The translations under genes and the position numbers were made by a program. From the NCBI GenBank assembly GCA_021295815.1, contig JAGWBQ010000013.1, positions 1-64,000 on the forward strand: 64,000 bases of DNA, in the 5' to 3' direction. Source of the stretch: Gemmatimonadota bacterium. GTDB lineage: Bacteria > Gemmatimonadota > Gemmatimonadetes > Longimicrobiales > Gaopeijiaceae. The notes under the pieces were generated by a model. That model had not been told where the DNA came from, did not search any database, and saw only the letters and a program-made list of their open reading frames with translations. Shown in pieces: positions 9,219 through 18,565 of the stretch (positions within the stretch are counted from its first letter, which is position 1; the number at the start of each line of letters is the position of its first letter).

Positions 9219-10535
9219 ATGGCCGACAATCCGCTGCAAAACCTGATTCGGGCGCCGGAGCTGAGGAACAAGATCCTCTTCACGCTCTTCATACTGCTCG
9301 TCTATCGGCTGGGCTCGCACATAACGGTTCCGGGGCTGGATCTCGTCGCCCTGCGCGCCACTTTCGCCTCGCTGGAAGGCACCCTCTTCGGCATCTACGA
9401 CATGTTCGTGGGTGGAGGGCTTTCCCGGGCGACTGTTCTGGCGCTGGGCATCATGCCCTATATCTCGGCGAGCATCATGTTCCAACTGCTCTCGACCGTC
9501 TTCCCCACCATTCAGAAGCTGCAGAAGGAGGGGGAACAGGGGCGCAAGAAGCTGACGCAGTGGACCCGCTACACCACGATCGGTCTGGCGGCGGCGCAAG
9601 CCTACGGGTACGCTCAGTACCTGATGGCCCAGGGTGTCGTGCCCGACCCCGGCATGGGTTTCGTCTTCGTCACCATGTTCACCCTCACGGGCGGCGCCAT
9701 CTTCGTCATGTGGCTGGGTGAGCAGATCACGGAACACGGCATCGGCAACGGCATGTCGCTCCTGATCTTCTTCTCGATCATCCAGAGCTTCCCGACCGCG
9801 GTGGCGCGCACGGTCGAAGCCTGGAGCACCGACCAGATCGGGCTACCCAAGCTCGCGCTGCTCGTGGCGGTCGTGGTCGGAGTGACGGCGGGGGTGGTGG
9901 CCATGACCATGGCTTCACGTCGCATCCCGGTGCAGATACCGCGCAAGGTGCTCAGTCGGGGGAGAGTGCGTGAAGGTCAGAAGAGCTTCATCCCGCTGCG
10001 CATCAACTCGGCGGGGGTCATGCCGATCATCTTCGCGCAGTCCTTCATCGTAGTTCCGGGAACGCTGGGCACCTTCTTCCCCAACGTGCCGGGTCTGGAC
10101 GTTCTCGCCGAGTTCTTCCAGCCCAACACCGTGCTCTACTACCTGACCTACGGCGCGCTCATCATCTTCTTCACCTACTTCTACACGGCGATCATCTTCA
10201 ATCCGGTCGACCTCTCGGAAAATCTGAAGAAGCAGGGCGGCTTCATCCCGGGGGTGAAACCGGGAGCGCGAACCGCCGAGTACATCGATCGCGTACTGAC
10301 CAGAGTCACACTGCCGGGTTCGATCTATCTGGCTCTTATCGCGCTCGTGCCATTCTGGATCCTCGACATCTTCACGATAAACACCTTCTTCTTTGGCGGC
10401 ACCTCCCTGCTGATCGTGGTCGGCGTCGGTCTCGACACCGTGCAGCAGGCGCAGCAATTGCTTCTGCTCCGACGCTACGACGGCTTCATGAAGCAGGGAC
10501 GCGTCAAGATGCGAGGGCGTCAGCGCTACATGTGA
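9219..10535 (+). CDS. secY: Protein translocase subunit SecY
   Basis: SecY, 438 residues, is the channel-forming subunit of the Sec translocon in the inner membrane. Ten hydrophobic segments can be traced. Signatures are VPGLDL near the first periplasmic loop, GGGLSRATVLALGIMPYISASIM (plug and TM2), TEHGIGNGMSLLIF, and the cytosolic loop RRIPVQIPRKVL. The carboxy end QQLLLLRRYDGFMKQGR is typical. Its stop overlaps the adk start. Confidence 0.98.
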   Translation: MADNPLQNLIRAPELRNKILFTLFILLVYRLGSHITVPGLDLVALRATFASLEGTLFGIYDMFVGGGLSRATVLALGIMPYISASIMFQLLSTVFPTIQKLQKEGEQGRKKLTQWTRYTTIGLAAAQAYGYAQYLMAQGVVPDPGMGFVFVTMFTLTGGAIFVMWLGEQITEHGIGNGMSLLIFFSIIQSFPTAVARTVEAWSTDQIGLPKLALLVAVVVGVTAGVVAMTMASRRIPVQIPRKVLSRGRVREGQKSFIPLRINSAGVMPIIFAQSFIVVPGTLGTFFPNVPGLDVLAEFFQPNTVLYYLTYGALIIFFTYFYTAIIFNPVDLSENLKKQGGFIPGVKPGARTAEYIDRVLTRVTLPGSIYLALIALVPFWILDIFTINTFFFGGTSLLIVVGVGLDTVQQAQQLLLLRRYDGFMKQGRVKMRGRQRYM

Positions 10536-11221
10536 TGGCGCAAGCTATCGTTCTCCTCGGGCCACCCGGGGTAGGGAAGGGCACCCAGGCAGCCCGGCTG
10601 AAGGAGACCGTGGCGGGCGAGCATCTCTCCACAGGCGACCTCCTTCGCGAGGCCGTGCGCTCCGGTTCCGATCTGGGCAGGCAGGCGGCCGGCTACATGC
10701 AGGCCGGCGAACTGGTGCCCGACGAGGTGATCATCGGGCTCATGCAGGCCTATCTGGAGGCCGGCGATCCCGGACGCGGCGTGATCTTCGACGGTTTTCC
10801 GCGTACCGTGGAGCAGGCGGACGGGCTGGAGGATGCGCTTAGCTCGGCGGCGCGCGAGCTCGATCTCGTGATCCTGCTCGATGCCGACGGCGACCTCATC
10901 GCCGAGCGGCTGGCCGGCCGGAGGAGCTGCCCGGGTTGTGGGACGGTTTTCCACGTGACGGCCAACCCGCCGGCGCGGGAGGGGGTATGTGACGACTGCG
11001 GCTCGGTGCTGGTGCGGCGGCCCGACGACGAGCCCGGGACCGTCCGCAATCGACTCGCGGTGTACTCTCGCCAGACCGAGCCGCTTATCCGCTACTACGA
11101 ACGCCATCCGGCGGGCGTGGTCCGCATCGACGCCTCCAAAGGGGTGGACGAGGTGACCGACGCCCTCCGTTCGCTGGTCGAGACGGCCGGCGTCCGAGTG
11201 GGTGCGGAGGTCGCGCGGTGA
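10535..11221 (+). CDS. adk: Adenylate kinase
   Basis: Adk interconverts ATP + AMP and 2 ADP. The P-loop is LLGPPGVGKGTQA near the amino terminus; the AMP-binding FDGFPRT and the LID region follow. The LID carries CPGCGTVF...CDDCGSVL, a four-cysteine zinc site as in Gram-positive-type enzymes. It has 228 residues from ATG 10535 (TGATG overlap with secY); GTG at 10532 is the alternative. Placement between secY and map is standard. Confidence 0.97.
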   Translation: MAQAIVLLGPPGVGKGTQAARLKETVAGEHLSTGDLLREAVRSGSDLGRQAAGYMQAGELVPDEVIIGLMQAYLEAGDPGRGVIFDGFPRTVEQADGLEDALSSAARELDLVILLDADGDLIAERLAGRRSCPGCGTVFHVTANPPAREGVCDDCGSVLVRRPDDEPGTVRNRLAVYSRQTEPLIRYYERHPAGVVRIDASKGVDEVTDALRSLVETAGVRVGAEVAR

Positions 11222-12066
11222 CCGGCCGCTCCCGGGATCGCCGCCACGGGATCGCCATCCGCGACCGTCGCCAGATCGAAGCGATCGCCGAGGCCGGATC
11301 CATAATCGGTTCGCTCATCCCACGGCTGAAGGAGATGGTCGGACCGGGGGTCAGTACGCTCGATATCGATCGCTTCTGCGAAGATTTCATCACCTCCTTC
11401 GACGGCGCCGTCCCGGCCTTCAGGGGGCTGTACGGCTTCCCGGGGAGCGTCTGCACTTCGGTGAACGAAGAGATCGTACACGGAATCCCCAGCTCGCGGC
11501 GGATCCTTCGCGAGGGCGACATAGTTTCGGTCGATGTGGGAGTGAAGCTCGAGGGCTGGTGCGCCGATTCCGCCTGGACCTTCACGGTGGGCGAGGTCGC
11601 CGCGCCGGTGCGCCGGCTGCTTGCCACCACCAGGGACGCCCTCGATGCCGCCATTCGCGGCGCACGGGCCGGAAACCACGTCGGCGACATCGGTGCGGCG
11701 GTGATGAGGACGGTGCGGGGCACTTCCTTCAAGATCGCCGAAAACCTCGTGGGTCACGGCATCGGCCGGGAGGTCCACGAAGATCCTCAGGTTCCGAACA
11801 CGGGCCGACCCGGTCACGGTCCCCGTCTGCGTTCGGGCATGGTCGTCGCGATCGAGCCCATGATCGCTCAGACCACCTCCAGGATCCGCACCCTTGACGA
11901 CGACTGGACCGTCGTGTCGGCGGACGGCGGCATCTCCGCCCACTACGAACACACGGTGGCCGTGACGCCCAGCGGCCCCAGAATCCTCACACGTCTTGAG
12001 GAACCCATGGAAGAGAGTTATCTTTCACAGCTATGCAACGAACGCCCAGCGGGGGTGGCGACATGA
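11218..12066 (+). CDS. map: Methionine aminopeptidase, type I
   Basis: MetAP removes the initiator methionine. The metal ligands are visible: two Asp in [19 protein letters not shown], His in [18 protein letters not shown], Glu in MVVAIEPM and the last Glu in [11 protein letters not shown]. It has 282 residues from GTG 11218 (GTGA overlap with adk). A C-terminal tail of about 25 residues after GPRILT is not part of the usual family, and its end overlaps rpmJ as ATGA. Confidence 0.96.
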   Translation: MTGRSRDRRHGIAIRDRRQIEAIAEAGSIIGSLIPRLKEMVGPGVSTLDIDRFCEDFITSFDGAVPAFRGLYGFPGSVCTSVNEEIVHGIPSSRRILREGDIVSVDVGVKLEGWCADSAWTFTVGEVAAPVRRLLATTRDALDAAIRGARAGNHVGDIGAAVMRTVRGTSFKIAENLVGHGIGREVHEDPQVPNTGRPGHGPRLRSGMVVAIEPMIAQTTSRIRTLDDDWTVVSADGGISAHYEHTVAVTPSGPRILTRLEEPMEESYLSQLCNERPAGVAT

Positions 12067-12179
12067 AGGTCAGAAGCAGCGTTAAACCCATCTGCGAACA
12101 CTGCAGAGTAATTCGCCGGAAGGGGATCGTGCGGGTGATCTGCTCTCGCGATCCGAAACACAAGCAGAGGCAGGGCTGA
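12063..12179 (+). CDS. rpmJ: 50S ribosomal protein L36, zinc-binding form
   Basis: This 38-residue protein ([19 protein letters not shown]...) is L36. The zinc ligands C11, C14, C27 and H33 are all present, so it is the zinc-containing form. It starts inside the map stop (ATGA), ends with KHKQRQG, and precedes rpsM by 6 bases. infA, which often lies between map and rpmJ, is absent here. Confidence 0.95.
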   Translation: MKVRSSVKPICEHCRVIRRKGIVRVICSRDPKHKQRQG

Positions 12180-12185
12180 GGCCAC

Positions 12186-12563
12186 ATGGCACGAATCGCT
12201 GGAGTCGACCTCCCGAGATCCAAGCGCGTCGAGGTCGCGATCACCTACATCTACGGCATCGGTTCAACAAGGGCTCGCAAGATCGTCAGCGCGTGCGGGA
12301 TCGAACGGGGCAGGCGCACCCACGATCTCGGCGACGAGGAGGTCGCTTGTCTCAGGCGTGAGATCGAGCGCTTCAAGGTCGAGGGACCTCTGCGCACCGA
12401 GGTCTCCATGAACGTTAAGCGACTGATGGACATCGGGTGCTACCGCGGCCTCCGTCACCGCCGGGGCCTGCCCGTTCGAGGCCAGCGCACGCACACGAAC
12501 GCCAGGTCCCACAAGGGCAGGAAGAGGGCGATCGCGGGCAAGAAGAAGGCCCCACGCAAGTAG
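12186..12563 (+). CDS. rpsM: 30S ribosomal protein S13
   Basis: S13, 125 residues, starts [26 protein letters not shown] and has the C-terminal [21 protein letters not shown] segment that contacts P-site tRNA. It heads the alpha-operon part of the cluster. A 115-base gap separates it from rpsK, with nothing recognised in it. Confidence 0.97.
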   Translation: MARIAGVDLPRSKRVEVAITYIYGIGSTRARKIVSACGIERGRRTHDLGDEEVACLRREIERFKVEGPLRTEVSMNVKRLMDIGCYRGLRHRRGLPVRGQRTHTNARSHKGRKRAIAGKKKAPRK

Positions 12564-12678
12564 CCGCCAGACATAGTCACGAAGCAGATCACGCGCAGCA
12601 ACCGAGTAACGATACCCGCCCTGCGGACGGCGGACAGCCAGTACGGGCCCGAGCCCGGCGCCTCATCGAGGAAGCAGA

Positions 12679-13068
12679 GTGCCGAAACCAAAATCGAAGC
12701 AGAAGCGCACAAAGAAGGTCGTCGAGGCCTCGTGCGTAGCGCACATACGCGCCACGTTCAACAACACCATCATCACCATCACCGACCAGACGGGGAACAC
12801 GGTCGTGTGGGCGTCCGCCGGCCGGGCGGGATTCAAGGGGTCGAAGAAATCCACGCCCTTCGCGGCGACCGTCGCGGCTGAACAAGTGGGCAAGGAGGCG
12901 GTGCAAATGGGCGTCAAGCGGGTCAAGGTGCTCGTGCGCGGCCCCGGCTCCGGTCGCGAGTCCGCCATCCAGGCTCTTGCGAGCGCGGGTCTGACGGTCA
13001 CCTCGATTCACGATGTGACGCCGCTGCCGCACAACGGTTGCCGTCCTCCCAAGATGAGGCGCGTCTAA
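12679..13068 (+). CDS. rpsK: 30S ribosomal protein S11
   Basis: S11, 129 residues, is recognised from [21 protein letters not shown], the [15 protein letters not shown] segment and the end [18 protein letters not shown]. Translation starts at GTG 12679; no ATG fits. It forms part of the platform near the E site. Confidence 0.97.
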   Translation: MPKPKSKQKRTKKVVEASCVAHIRATFNNTIITITDQTGNTVVWASAGRAGFKGSKKSTPFAATVAAEQVGKEAVQMGVKRVKVLVRGPGSGRESAIQALASAGLTVTSIHDVTPLPHNGCRPPKMRRV

Positions 13069-13071
13069 CCG

Positions 13072-13707
13072 ATGAGCAGGTATACCGGACCAGTATGCCG
13101 GCTATGTCGGCGCGAGGGTCAGAAGCTCTTCCTCAAGGGCCAGAAGTGCTACACCGAGGCGTGCCCGGTCGAGCGTCGCGGGTACCCGCCCGGGCAGCAC
13201 GGCGCTGGTCAGGTGCGTCGGCGCAAGCAGTCCGACTACGCGCTCCAGCTTCGAGAGAAGCAGAAGGTCAAGCGGACCTACGGACTCAACGAGAAGCAGT
13301 TCCGCAACCTCTTCGACAAGGCCTCGCATCTCTCCGGGCGGACCGGCGACAACCTTATCGTCGCGCTTGAGACCCGGCTCGACAACATCGTTTTCCGCCT
13401 CGGACTGACAGTGTCCCGCAATCAGGCCAGACAGCTCGTTCGCCATCGTCACGTCCAGGTCAACGGCCGAGTGGTGGACATCCCCAGCTTCCAAGTGAGC
13501 GCCGGCGACGAGATCGCCATGCGCGACAAGTCGCGCAAGCTCGTGACCGTCGAAATGGCCTTGGCGGCCAGAACCAGACCTCAGCTTCCCGAGTGGTTGG
13601 CTCTCGACGAAAATGCCCTCAAAGGCAGGTTGGTGCGCACTCCGACGCGCCAGGACATCCCCCTCTCCGCGCAGGAGCAGCTCATCGTCGAGCTGTACTC
13701 GAAGTAG
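13072..13707 (+). CDS. rpsD: 30S ribosomal protein S4, zinc-binding form
   Basis: S4, 211 residues, has the N-terminal four-cysteine knot (C9, C12, C26, C31 in GPVCRLCRREG...KCYTEACPVE), so it is the zinc (C+) form. The S4 RNA-binding domain follows (LETRLDNIVFRLGLTVSRNQARQLVRHRHVQVNGR). It is a primary 16S rRNA binder and lies before rpoA as in most alpha operons. Confidence 0.97.
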   Translation: MSRYTGPVCRLCRREGQKLFLKGQKCYTEACPVERRGYPPGQHGAGQVRRRKQSDYALQLREKQKVKRTYGLNEKQFRNLFDKASHLSGRTGDNLIVALETRLDNIVFRLGLTVSRNQARQLVRHRHVQVNGRVVDIPSFQVSAGDEIAMRDKSRKLVTVEMALAARTRPQLPEWLALDENALKGRLVRTPTRQDIPLSAQEQLIVELYSK

Positions 13708-13719
13708 GAGGCGAACTTC

Positions 13720-14817
13720 TTGAGCAAGGACATCGACCTTACCGATCTGGTACTCCCGGAGCGGCTGGAACCCGAGGTCCAGCTCGGCGAGACCGAGCTG
13801 GATCGACGCAGCGGTACCTTCGTCATCGACCCGATGGAACGCGGTTTCGGCCATACCATGGGCAACGCGGTCCGACGTGTGCTGCTTTCGTCGCTCAGGG
13901 GAGCGGCCGTCTGGGCGTTCCGCGCCACCGGGGTAATGCATGAGCACCAGTCCATCGATGGCGTACGCGAAGACGTTCATCAGATCATCCAGAGTCTCAA
14001 GTCGCTCGGTGTGGCGCTGAGCCCCGATCTCGAAGACGCCAGACTCGTGCTCCAGGCCGACCGGCCCGGACCGATCACCGCCGGCCAGATCTCGCCGAAG
14101 GCGGGCGTAACCGTCCTCGACCCCGATCACTACATCTGCGAGTACAGGGGCAAGGAGTTGATCGAGATCGATCTGTACGTGAACAAGGGAAGAGGATTCG
14201 TGCTCGCCGACCAGCACCAGAAGCCCGACGGCATGCCGGTCGACCTGGTCTGCATCGACTCGATCTACAACCCCGTCAAGAAGGCCAACTTCAAGGTGGA
14301 GGAGACCCGGGTCGGGCAGCGCACCGACTTCGATCGACTCACCGTGGACGTGGAGACCGACGGCTCGATGACCCCGACCGACGCCCTCGCGTACGCCGCC
14401 GATCTGCTGCGCTGCCACCTGGAGTACATGCTGTACTTCAAGAGCGGTCGCATGCCGAAGTACTCGCCGGCGGTGGCGACACCGGTGACCGAGGTCATGC
14501 GGGAGCGGCTCATGTCCGAGCTAGACGACTTCCCCCAGATTCCGGTACGCGCGCGCAACAGCTTGCGAGTGGCTGGAATCACCAGGATGCGGGATCTCGT
14601 CGCCATGAGCGAGAAGCGGGTCCTTGAGGTCGACAAGCTGGGCAAGAAGCTGCTCTCGGAGATGAACGACGCCCTGAACCAGCTCGGCTTCACCTTCGAC
14701 ATGCATTTCGAGGAGAGGGTGGACGGTCGCCTTTACCTGCTGAGCTCCTCCCCCGACCAAGGTCGCAACGATTCGGGCCGGGCGCCGGCGCGCAGCCCAG
14801 CCGGCAGGAGCCGCTGA
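13720..14817 (+). CDS. rpoA: RNA polymerase alpha subunit
   Basis: RpoA has 365 residues. The N-terminal dimerisation domain includes GFGHTMGNAVRRVLLSSLRGAAVWAFR. The C-terminal domain (from about residue 265) has the helix-hairpin-helix NSLRVAGITRMRDLVAMSEKRVLEVDKLGKKLLSEM that binds UP elements and activators. Translation starts at TTG 13720, about 9 bases after TAGGAGG at 13705-13711. A basic Ser/Arg tail of about 20 residues extends the usual end. Confidence 0.97.
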   Translation: MSKDIDLTDLVLPERLEPEVQLGETELDRRSGTFVIDPMERGFGHTMGNAVRRVLLSSLRGAAVWAFRATGVMHEHQSIDGVREDVHQIIQSLKSLGVALSPDLEDARLVLQADRPGPITAGQISPKAGVTVLDPDHYICEYRGKELIEIDLYVNKGRGFVLADQHQKPDGMPVDLVCIDSIYNPVKKANFKVEETRVGQRTDFDRLTVDVETDGSMTPTDALAYAADLLRCHLEYMLYFKSGRMPKYSPAVATPVTEVMRERLMSELDDFPQIPVRARNSLRVAGITRMRDLVAMSEKRVLEVDKLGKKLLSEMNDALNQLGFTFDMHFEERVDGRLYLLSSSPDQGRNDSGRAPARSPAGRSR

Positions 14818-14820
14818 GCC

Positions 14821-15171
14821 GTGCGCCACCGCAAGAAGGGGAGACAGCTCTCCAGAACCGCGAGCCACCGGAAGGCCACCCTGCGCAACCTCGCGACGGC
14901 TCTCTTTCGGCACGGTCGCATCCGCACGACCACGGCGAAAGCCAAAGAGCTGCGCGGGTATGCCGAGAGACTGATCACGCTCGCCCGTCGCGGAGACCTG
15001 CACTCGCGCCGTCTCGTCGCCCGCAAGATTCAGGATCGGGATGTCGCGGGGCGGCTCTTCGACGAGATCGCGCCGCGCTACCTGGAGCGCCCCGGAGGCT
15101 ATACACGCATCATCAAGCTCGGTCACCGAAAAGGCGATGCCGCCGAGATGTCGATCATCGAGCTCGTGTAG
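14821..15171 (+). CDS. rplQ: 50S ribosomal protein L17
   Basis: L17, 116 residues, begins at GTG with [29 protein letters not shown] and ends [22 protein letters not shown] in variant form. It is the last classical gene of the alpha operon, three bases after rpoA. Confidence 0.97.
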   Translation: MRHRKKGRQLSRTASHRKATLRNLATALFRHGRIRTTTAKAKELRGYAERLITLARRGDLHSRRLVARKIQDRDVAGRLFDEIAPRYLERPGGYTRIIKLGHRKGDAAEMSIIELV

Positions 15172-15314
15172 CGGTCCGTGGACACGGCGGCGGCTTGCGA
15201 ATCGGCGTGCGCAACGGGCCACCGAGCGTTACCTTATCCGCCTTGGCGCGCGGCGGGCCCTGCGCCGCCTGCGCCTCACTTCAGCACACGAACGACAGCC
15301 GAGGGAAGCAAGTG

Positions 15315-15911
15315 ATGAGCGACAACAGGCGTGGAGCCGTGAATCTGTCCACCATCCTCATGGTCATCGCGATTCTGGTCGTGGGTGGCTTCTTCTACTG
15401 GCTCTGGGACCAGGCTCAGATCGAGGCCGCACGCCAGGCCGAAGTTGCGGCCGCCGCCAGGGAAGCCGAAGAGGATGAGCCCGACATCTCCGAAGCGGTC
15501 ATCGTGGATGTCGTCGCCCTGGGTCGGGACATGGAGGGCTTCGCGGGTCAGCTCGTGCAAATCGAGGGTGTCACCCACGGTGGGAACTTCGCCCGGCAGG
15601 GCTTCTATGCCGGCACCCAGACGCCGTTCCTGATCTCGGCGCCCGCCTTGGTCGCCGACACCGTTAACCCGGTCGCTGAACGCGGGGCGCTGACCCTCGT
15701 TGGCACCGTCGCCGAAGGAGGTACGGCGGTCTTCGAGTCCTGGCTCGCGGCCGGCACGATCAACGAGAGCGACATGATGATGGCCGACTTCGTCAACTAC
15801 TACCTCGACCTGTTCGCCATCGTGGAAGCGGACGGGACCGTGGTGGAGATCGCCACGGCCGAGGAAGGCGATGACGAGGACGAAGAAAACGACTCCGGTT
15901 CGAGGAACTGA
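15315..15911 (+). CDS. Unknown single-pass membrane protein
   Basis: The function is not recognised. The 198-residue protein has one hydrophobic segment at about residues 12-30 ([20 protein letters not shown]), then an Ala/Glu-rich linker, then a soluble domain of about 120 residues starting near [25 protein letters not shown], and an acidic tail (DDEDEEN). The soluble part alternates short strands and glycines and could be an OB-like beta-barrel; that is a guess. The start at ATG 15315 follows GAGGGA; the open frame upstream to 15195 looks non-coding. It sits between rplQ and rpmB and may be cotranscribed with them. Confidence 0.8.
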   Translation: MSDNRRGAVNLSTILMVIAILVVGGFFYWLWDQAQIEAARQAEVAAAAREAEEDEPDISEAVIVDVVALGRDMEGFAGQLVQIEGVTHGGNFARQGFYAGTQTPFLISAPALVADTVNPVAERGALTLVGTVAEGGTAVFESWLAAGTINESDMMMADFVNYYLDLFAIVEADGTVVEIATAEEGDDEDEENDSGSRN

Positions 15912-15919
15912 CGCGACTC

Positions 15920-16117
15920 ATGGCAAGGGTATGTGAAGTTTGCGGGAAGAGACCGCAGACAGGCAACAACGTCAGCCACGCGCACAACAAGACCAGACGG
16001 CGTTGGCTTCCGAATCTCCAAACTTTCCGCTACGAGGACTCCGCAGGGACGAGACGTCGGGCGCGGGTTTGCACGCAATGCATCCGCTCGGGGCGAATCA
16101 CTCGCAAACCCTCCTGA
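15920..16117 (+). CDS. rpmB: 50S ribosomal protein L28, CxxC form
   Basis: L28, 65 residues, starts [34 protein letters not shown]. It has two CxxC pairs (C5/C8 and CTQC near the end), so it probably binds zinc, unlike the cysteine-free form. It ends the rightward block. The 174 bases that follow, up to the convergent rel gene, contain only a weak 5-bp hairpin (GGCTC-TTGG-GAGCC at 16149-16162) without a T run. Confidence 0.95.
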   Translation: MARVCEVCGKRPQTGNNVSHAHNKTRRRWLPNLQTFRYEDSAGTRRRARVCTQCIRSGRITRKPS

Positions 16118-16291
16118 TTCGAACCTGCAAGCTCGCACCTCCCTTCCTGGCTCTTGGGAGCCGCTTGAAGCCGTACCATTCCCTATACTGACCTAGGCAC
16201 GTCAGTTCACGAACACGGTGAGGTTCGGCAAAGGAACGATCCACTCGACCACCTGGGGAACTCTCCCGGCCGCGGGGGACGGCGTGAGGTT

Positions 16292-18535
16292 CTACGCCCA
16301 ACCCAAATCGTCGTTCTCGAAGTGTTCTCGCCGCTGGACCTCGAAGACGCCGTTCACCCGTCGGATGGCCCTTCTAACCTTGGCCAGATGGGAAAGATCA
16401 CGCACCTCGACGACGAACTCGCCGTGCATTCCGTCTTCCTTCGCACGCATGTCCGCGTGCTTGATATCGGTGCCGGTCTTGGTGATCGCCTTGGCCACGT
16501 CCGATAGCAGGCCCCTCCGGTCGCCGCCCCGCATGTAGAGTCTGACCAGGAAGCGGTCCTGCTGTTCGGCGGACCACTCGATCTCGATGCGGCGATCCTC
16601 GTCACCGGCGAGCACGAGCACGTTGGGGCAGTCGGTTCGGTGGATGGAGACGCCGCGTCCGCGCGTGATATAGCCGAGAACGTCGTCGCCGGGCACCGGC
16701 TGACAGCAGCGGGAGTACCGCACCAGCATGTTTTCCATCCCCTGGATGCTCACCCCCTTGCTCGAGACTCGCAGCTTGGATGCCAGGCGCTCCAACGGAT
16801 TGCGTCTTGGCTGGTCGACCTTGGCCAGATCGCGGTCGGGATAGAGCTGACGCATCACCGCCGTGGGGCCGACATCGCCTCTGCCCAGCGCCGCCAGCAC
16901 CATTTCGAAGGACTCCTGGTCGAGCTCACTTGCCACCTCGGCCCGCTTCTTCTTGTCCTTGGTGAGGAGGAGGCGGGCCTTCCGCATCTCCCTTTCGAGC
17001 AGGTCTCGGCCCAGCCTCACCGCTGAATCGTGCTCTTCGCGTTTGATCCAATGGCGGATGCGTCCCCGTGCGCGGGCGCTCCTCACGACCCTCAGCCACC
17101 CTCGGCTGGGACGCTGGCGCGGATCGGTTCGGATCTCGACCGTATCGCCGTTCTTGAGCACGTGGGAAATCTGGACGATGCGGCCGTTCACCTTGGCGCC
17201 CGCGCAATGATGCCCCACGTCGGTGTGGACCGAGTAGGCGAAGTCTATGGGGGTGGCGCCGAGCGGGAGAGCCTTGACGTTGCCCTTGGGAGTGAAGACG
17301 AAGATCTCGTTGGCGAAGAGCTCCATGTGCATGAGATCGATGAACTCTTCGGGCTCGGACGCGTCCTTTTGCCAATCCATGATCTGCCTGAACCAGGTAA
17401 GAGCGTCGTCGGCTTCCCTGTTCTTCTTCTTCTGGCTGTTGTTCTGCTCCTTGTAGCGCCAGTGGGCCGCGATCCCGAACTCGGCCGTCCGATGCATCTG
17501 CCTGGTCCGAATCTGGATCTCGTAGCGCTTGCCTCCAGGCCCGAACACCGTGGTATGGAGCGACTGGTACTTGTTCGATTTGGGTGTCGCGATATAGTCG
17601 TGGAAACGCTCCGAGATGGGTGTCCACAGGGAGTGGACGATTCCGAGAGCCCCATAGCAATCCGCAACCGTCTCGGTCAGCACCCTCATGGCCATGACGT
17701 CGTAGATCTCTTCGAATGGCAGCTTGCGCGCCGTCATCTTGCGATGAATCGACCAGAGATGCTTCGGTCTGCCGCTCACAGTCGCCCGAACTCCGGCATC
17801 TTCCAAGGCTTCCGAGAGCGGAAGGCGCAGTCTGTCGATCTCTCGTTCCCGGTCCTGTCGTCGCTGACGGACCTGTCTGGTCAGCGACTCGTACGCATCC
17901 CGTTCCAGGAATTTGAAAGCGAGGTCCTCCAGCTCCCAGCGAACCGCCCCCATTCCGAGGCGGTGTGCCATGGGAGCGTAGACTTCGCGGGTCTCAAGGG
18001 CGATCCGTCGCCTCTTGATGCCGGTCAGGTGCTCGAGGGTCCGCATGTTGTGGAGGCGGTCGCCGAGCTTTACCAGAATGACACGGACGTCTTCGGTGAT
18101 CGAGAGCAGCATCTTGCGGTAGTTGCGCGCCTGCTGCTCGGTCGCCGATTCGAAGGGTACCTGTCCGATCTTGGTCACCCCGTTCACGATGGTCGCGACC
18201 GCCTCACCGAAGCGCTCGCTCACATCGTCGAGGCTCAGCTCGGTGTCTTCGACCACGTCGTGGAGCAACGCGGCGACGATCGTGTCGGTGTCGAGGTAGA
18301 TGGCGGCCATGATTCTGGCCACTTCCGCGACGTGGGTCACGTAGCTCTCGCCCGAAGCCCGCTTCTGCCCGGCGTGCGCGCTCTTGGCCACTTCGTAGGC
18401 TCGAGCGATCCGGCCGACGTCGAGCCTGTCGACATTCGTCCGAATCACCTCGGCGAGGTTGCGAGGCAGGGTGCCGACCGGATCGTCGGGAGCTCCCTCG
18501 CGCTCGTCAGCAACCGGTTTCGTCACAGTCGCCAT
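16292..18535 (-). CDS. rel: Bifunctional (p)ppGpp synthetase/hydrolase (Rel/SpoT family)
   Basis: This 747-residue RSH protein makes and degrades (p)ppGpp. The N-terminal HD hydrolase domain has intact H68 and HDVVED at residues 92-97. The synthetase domain follows (GRPKHLWSIHRKM about 256; NKYQSLHTTV about 321-330), then a TGS domain (about 410-470) with FAYSVHTDVGHHCAGAKVNG, a cysteine-containing helical region, and a C-terminal ACT domain. The synthetase loop reads RFHD (310-313), whereas bifunctional enzymes usually have RFKD and RelA-type monofunctional ones have an acidic version. It lies 30 bases downstream of secA, probably in the same transcript. Confidence 0.95.
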   Translation of the reverse strand: MATVTKPVADEREGAPDDPVGTLPRNLAEVIRTNVDRLDVGRIARAYEVAKSAHAGQKRASGESYVTHVAEVARIMAAIYLDTDTIVAALLHDVVEDTELSLDDVSERFGEAVATIVNGVTKIGQVPFESATEQQARNYRKMLLSITEDVRVILVKLGDRLHNMRTLEHLTGIKRRRIALETREVYAPMAHRLGMGAVRWELEDLAFKFLERDAYESLTRQVRQRRQDREREIDRLRLPLSEALEDAGVRATVSGRPKHLWSIHRKMTARKLPFEEIYDVMAMRVLTETVADCYGALGIVHSLWTPISERFHDYIATPKSNKYQSLHTTVFGPGGKRYEIQIRTRQMHRTAEFGIAAHWRYKEQNNSQKKKNREADDALTWFRQIMDWQKDASEPEEFIDLMHMELFANEIFVFTPKGNVKALPLGATPIDFAYSVHTDVGHHCAGAKVNGRIVQISHVLKNGDTVEIRTDPRQRPSRGWLRVVRSARARGRIRHWIKREEHDSAVRLGRDLLEREMRKARLLLTKDKKKRAEVASELDQESFEMVLAALGRGDVGPTAVMRQLYPDRDLAKVDQPRRNPLERLASKLRVSSKGVSIQGMENMLVRYSRCCQPVPGDDVLGYITRGRGVSIHRTDCPNVLVLAGDEDRRIEIEWSAEQQDRFLVRLYMRGGDRRGLLSDVAKAITKTGTDIKHADMRAKEDGMHGEFVVEVRDLSHLAKVRRAIRRVNGVFEVQRREHFENDDLGWA

Positions 18536-18565
18536 CTGCGGTTCTGAACCGGCGCTACCGGCCGG

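Noticed and set aside
12564-12678. A small gene in the 115-base gap between rpsM and rpsK
   Set aside because: No frame there has a plausible start with a ribosome-binding site, and the gap ends at the rpsK GTG.
16118-16291. A tRNA gene or strong terminator between rpmB and rel
   Set aside because: No cloverleaf or TTCGAATC-type T arm could be folded, and the only hairpin (16149-16162) is 5 bp with no T run.
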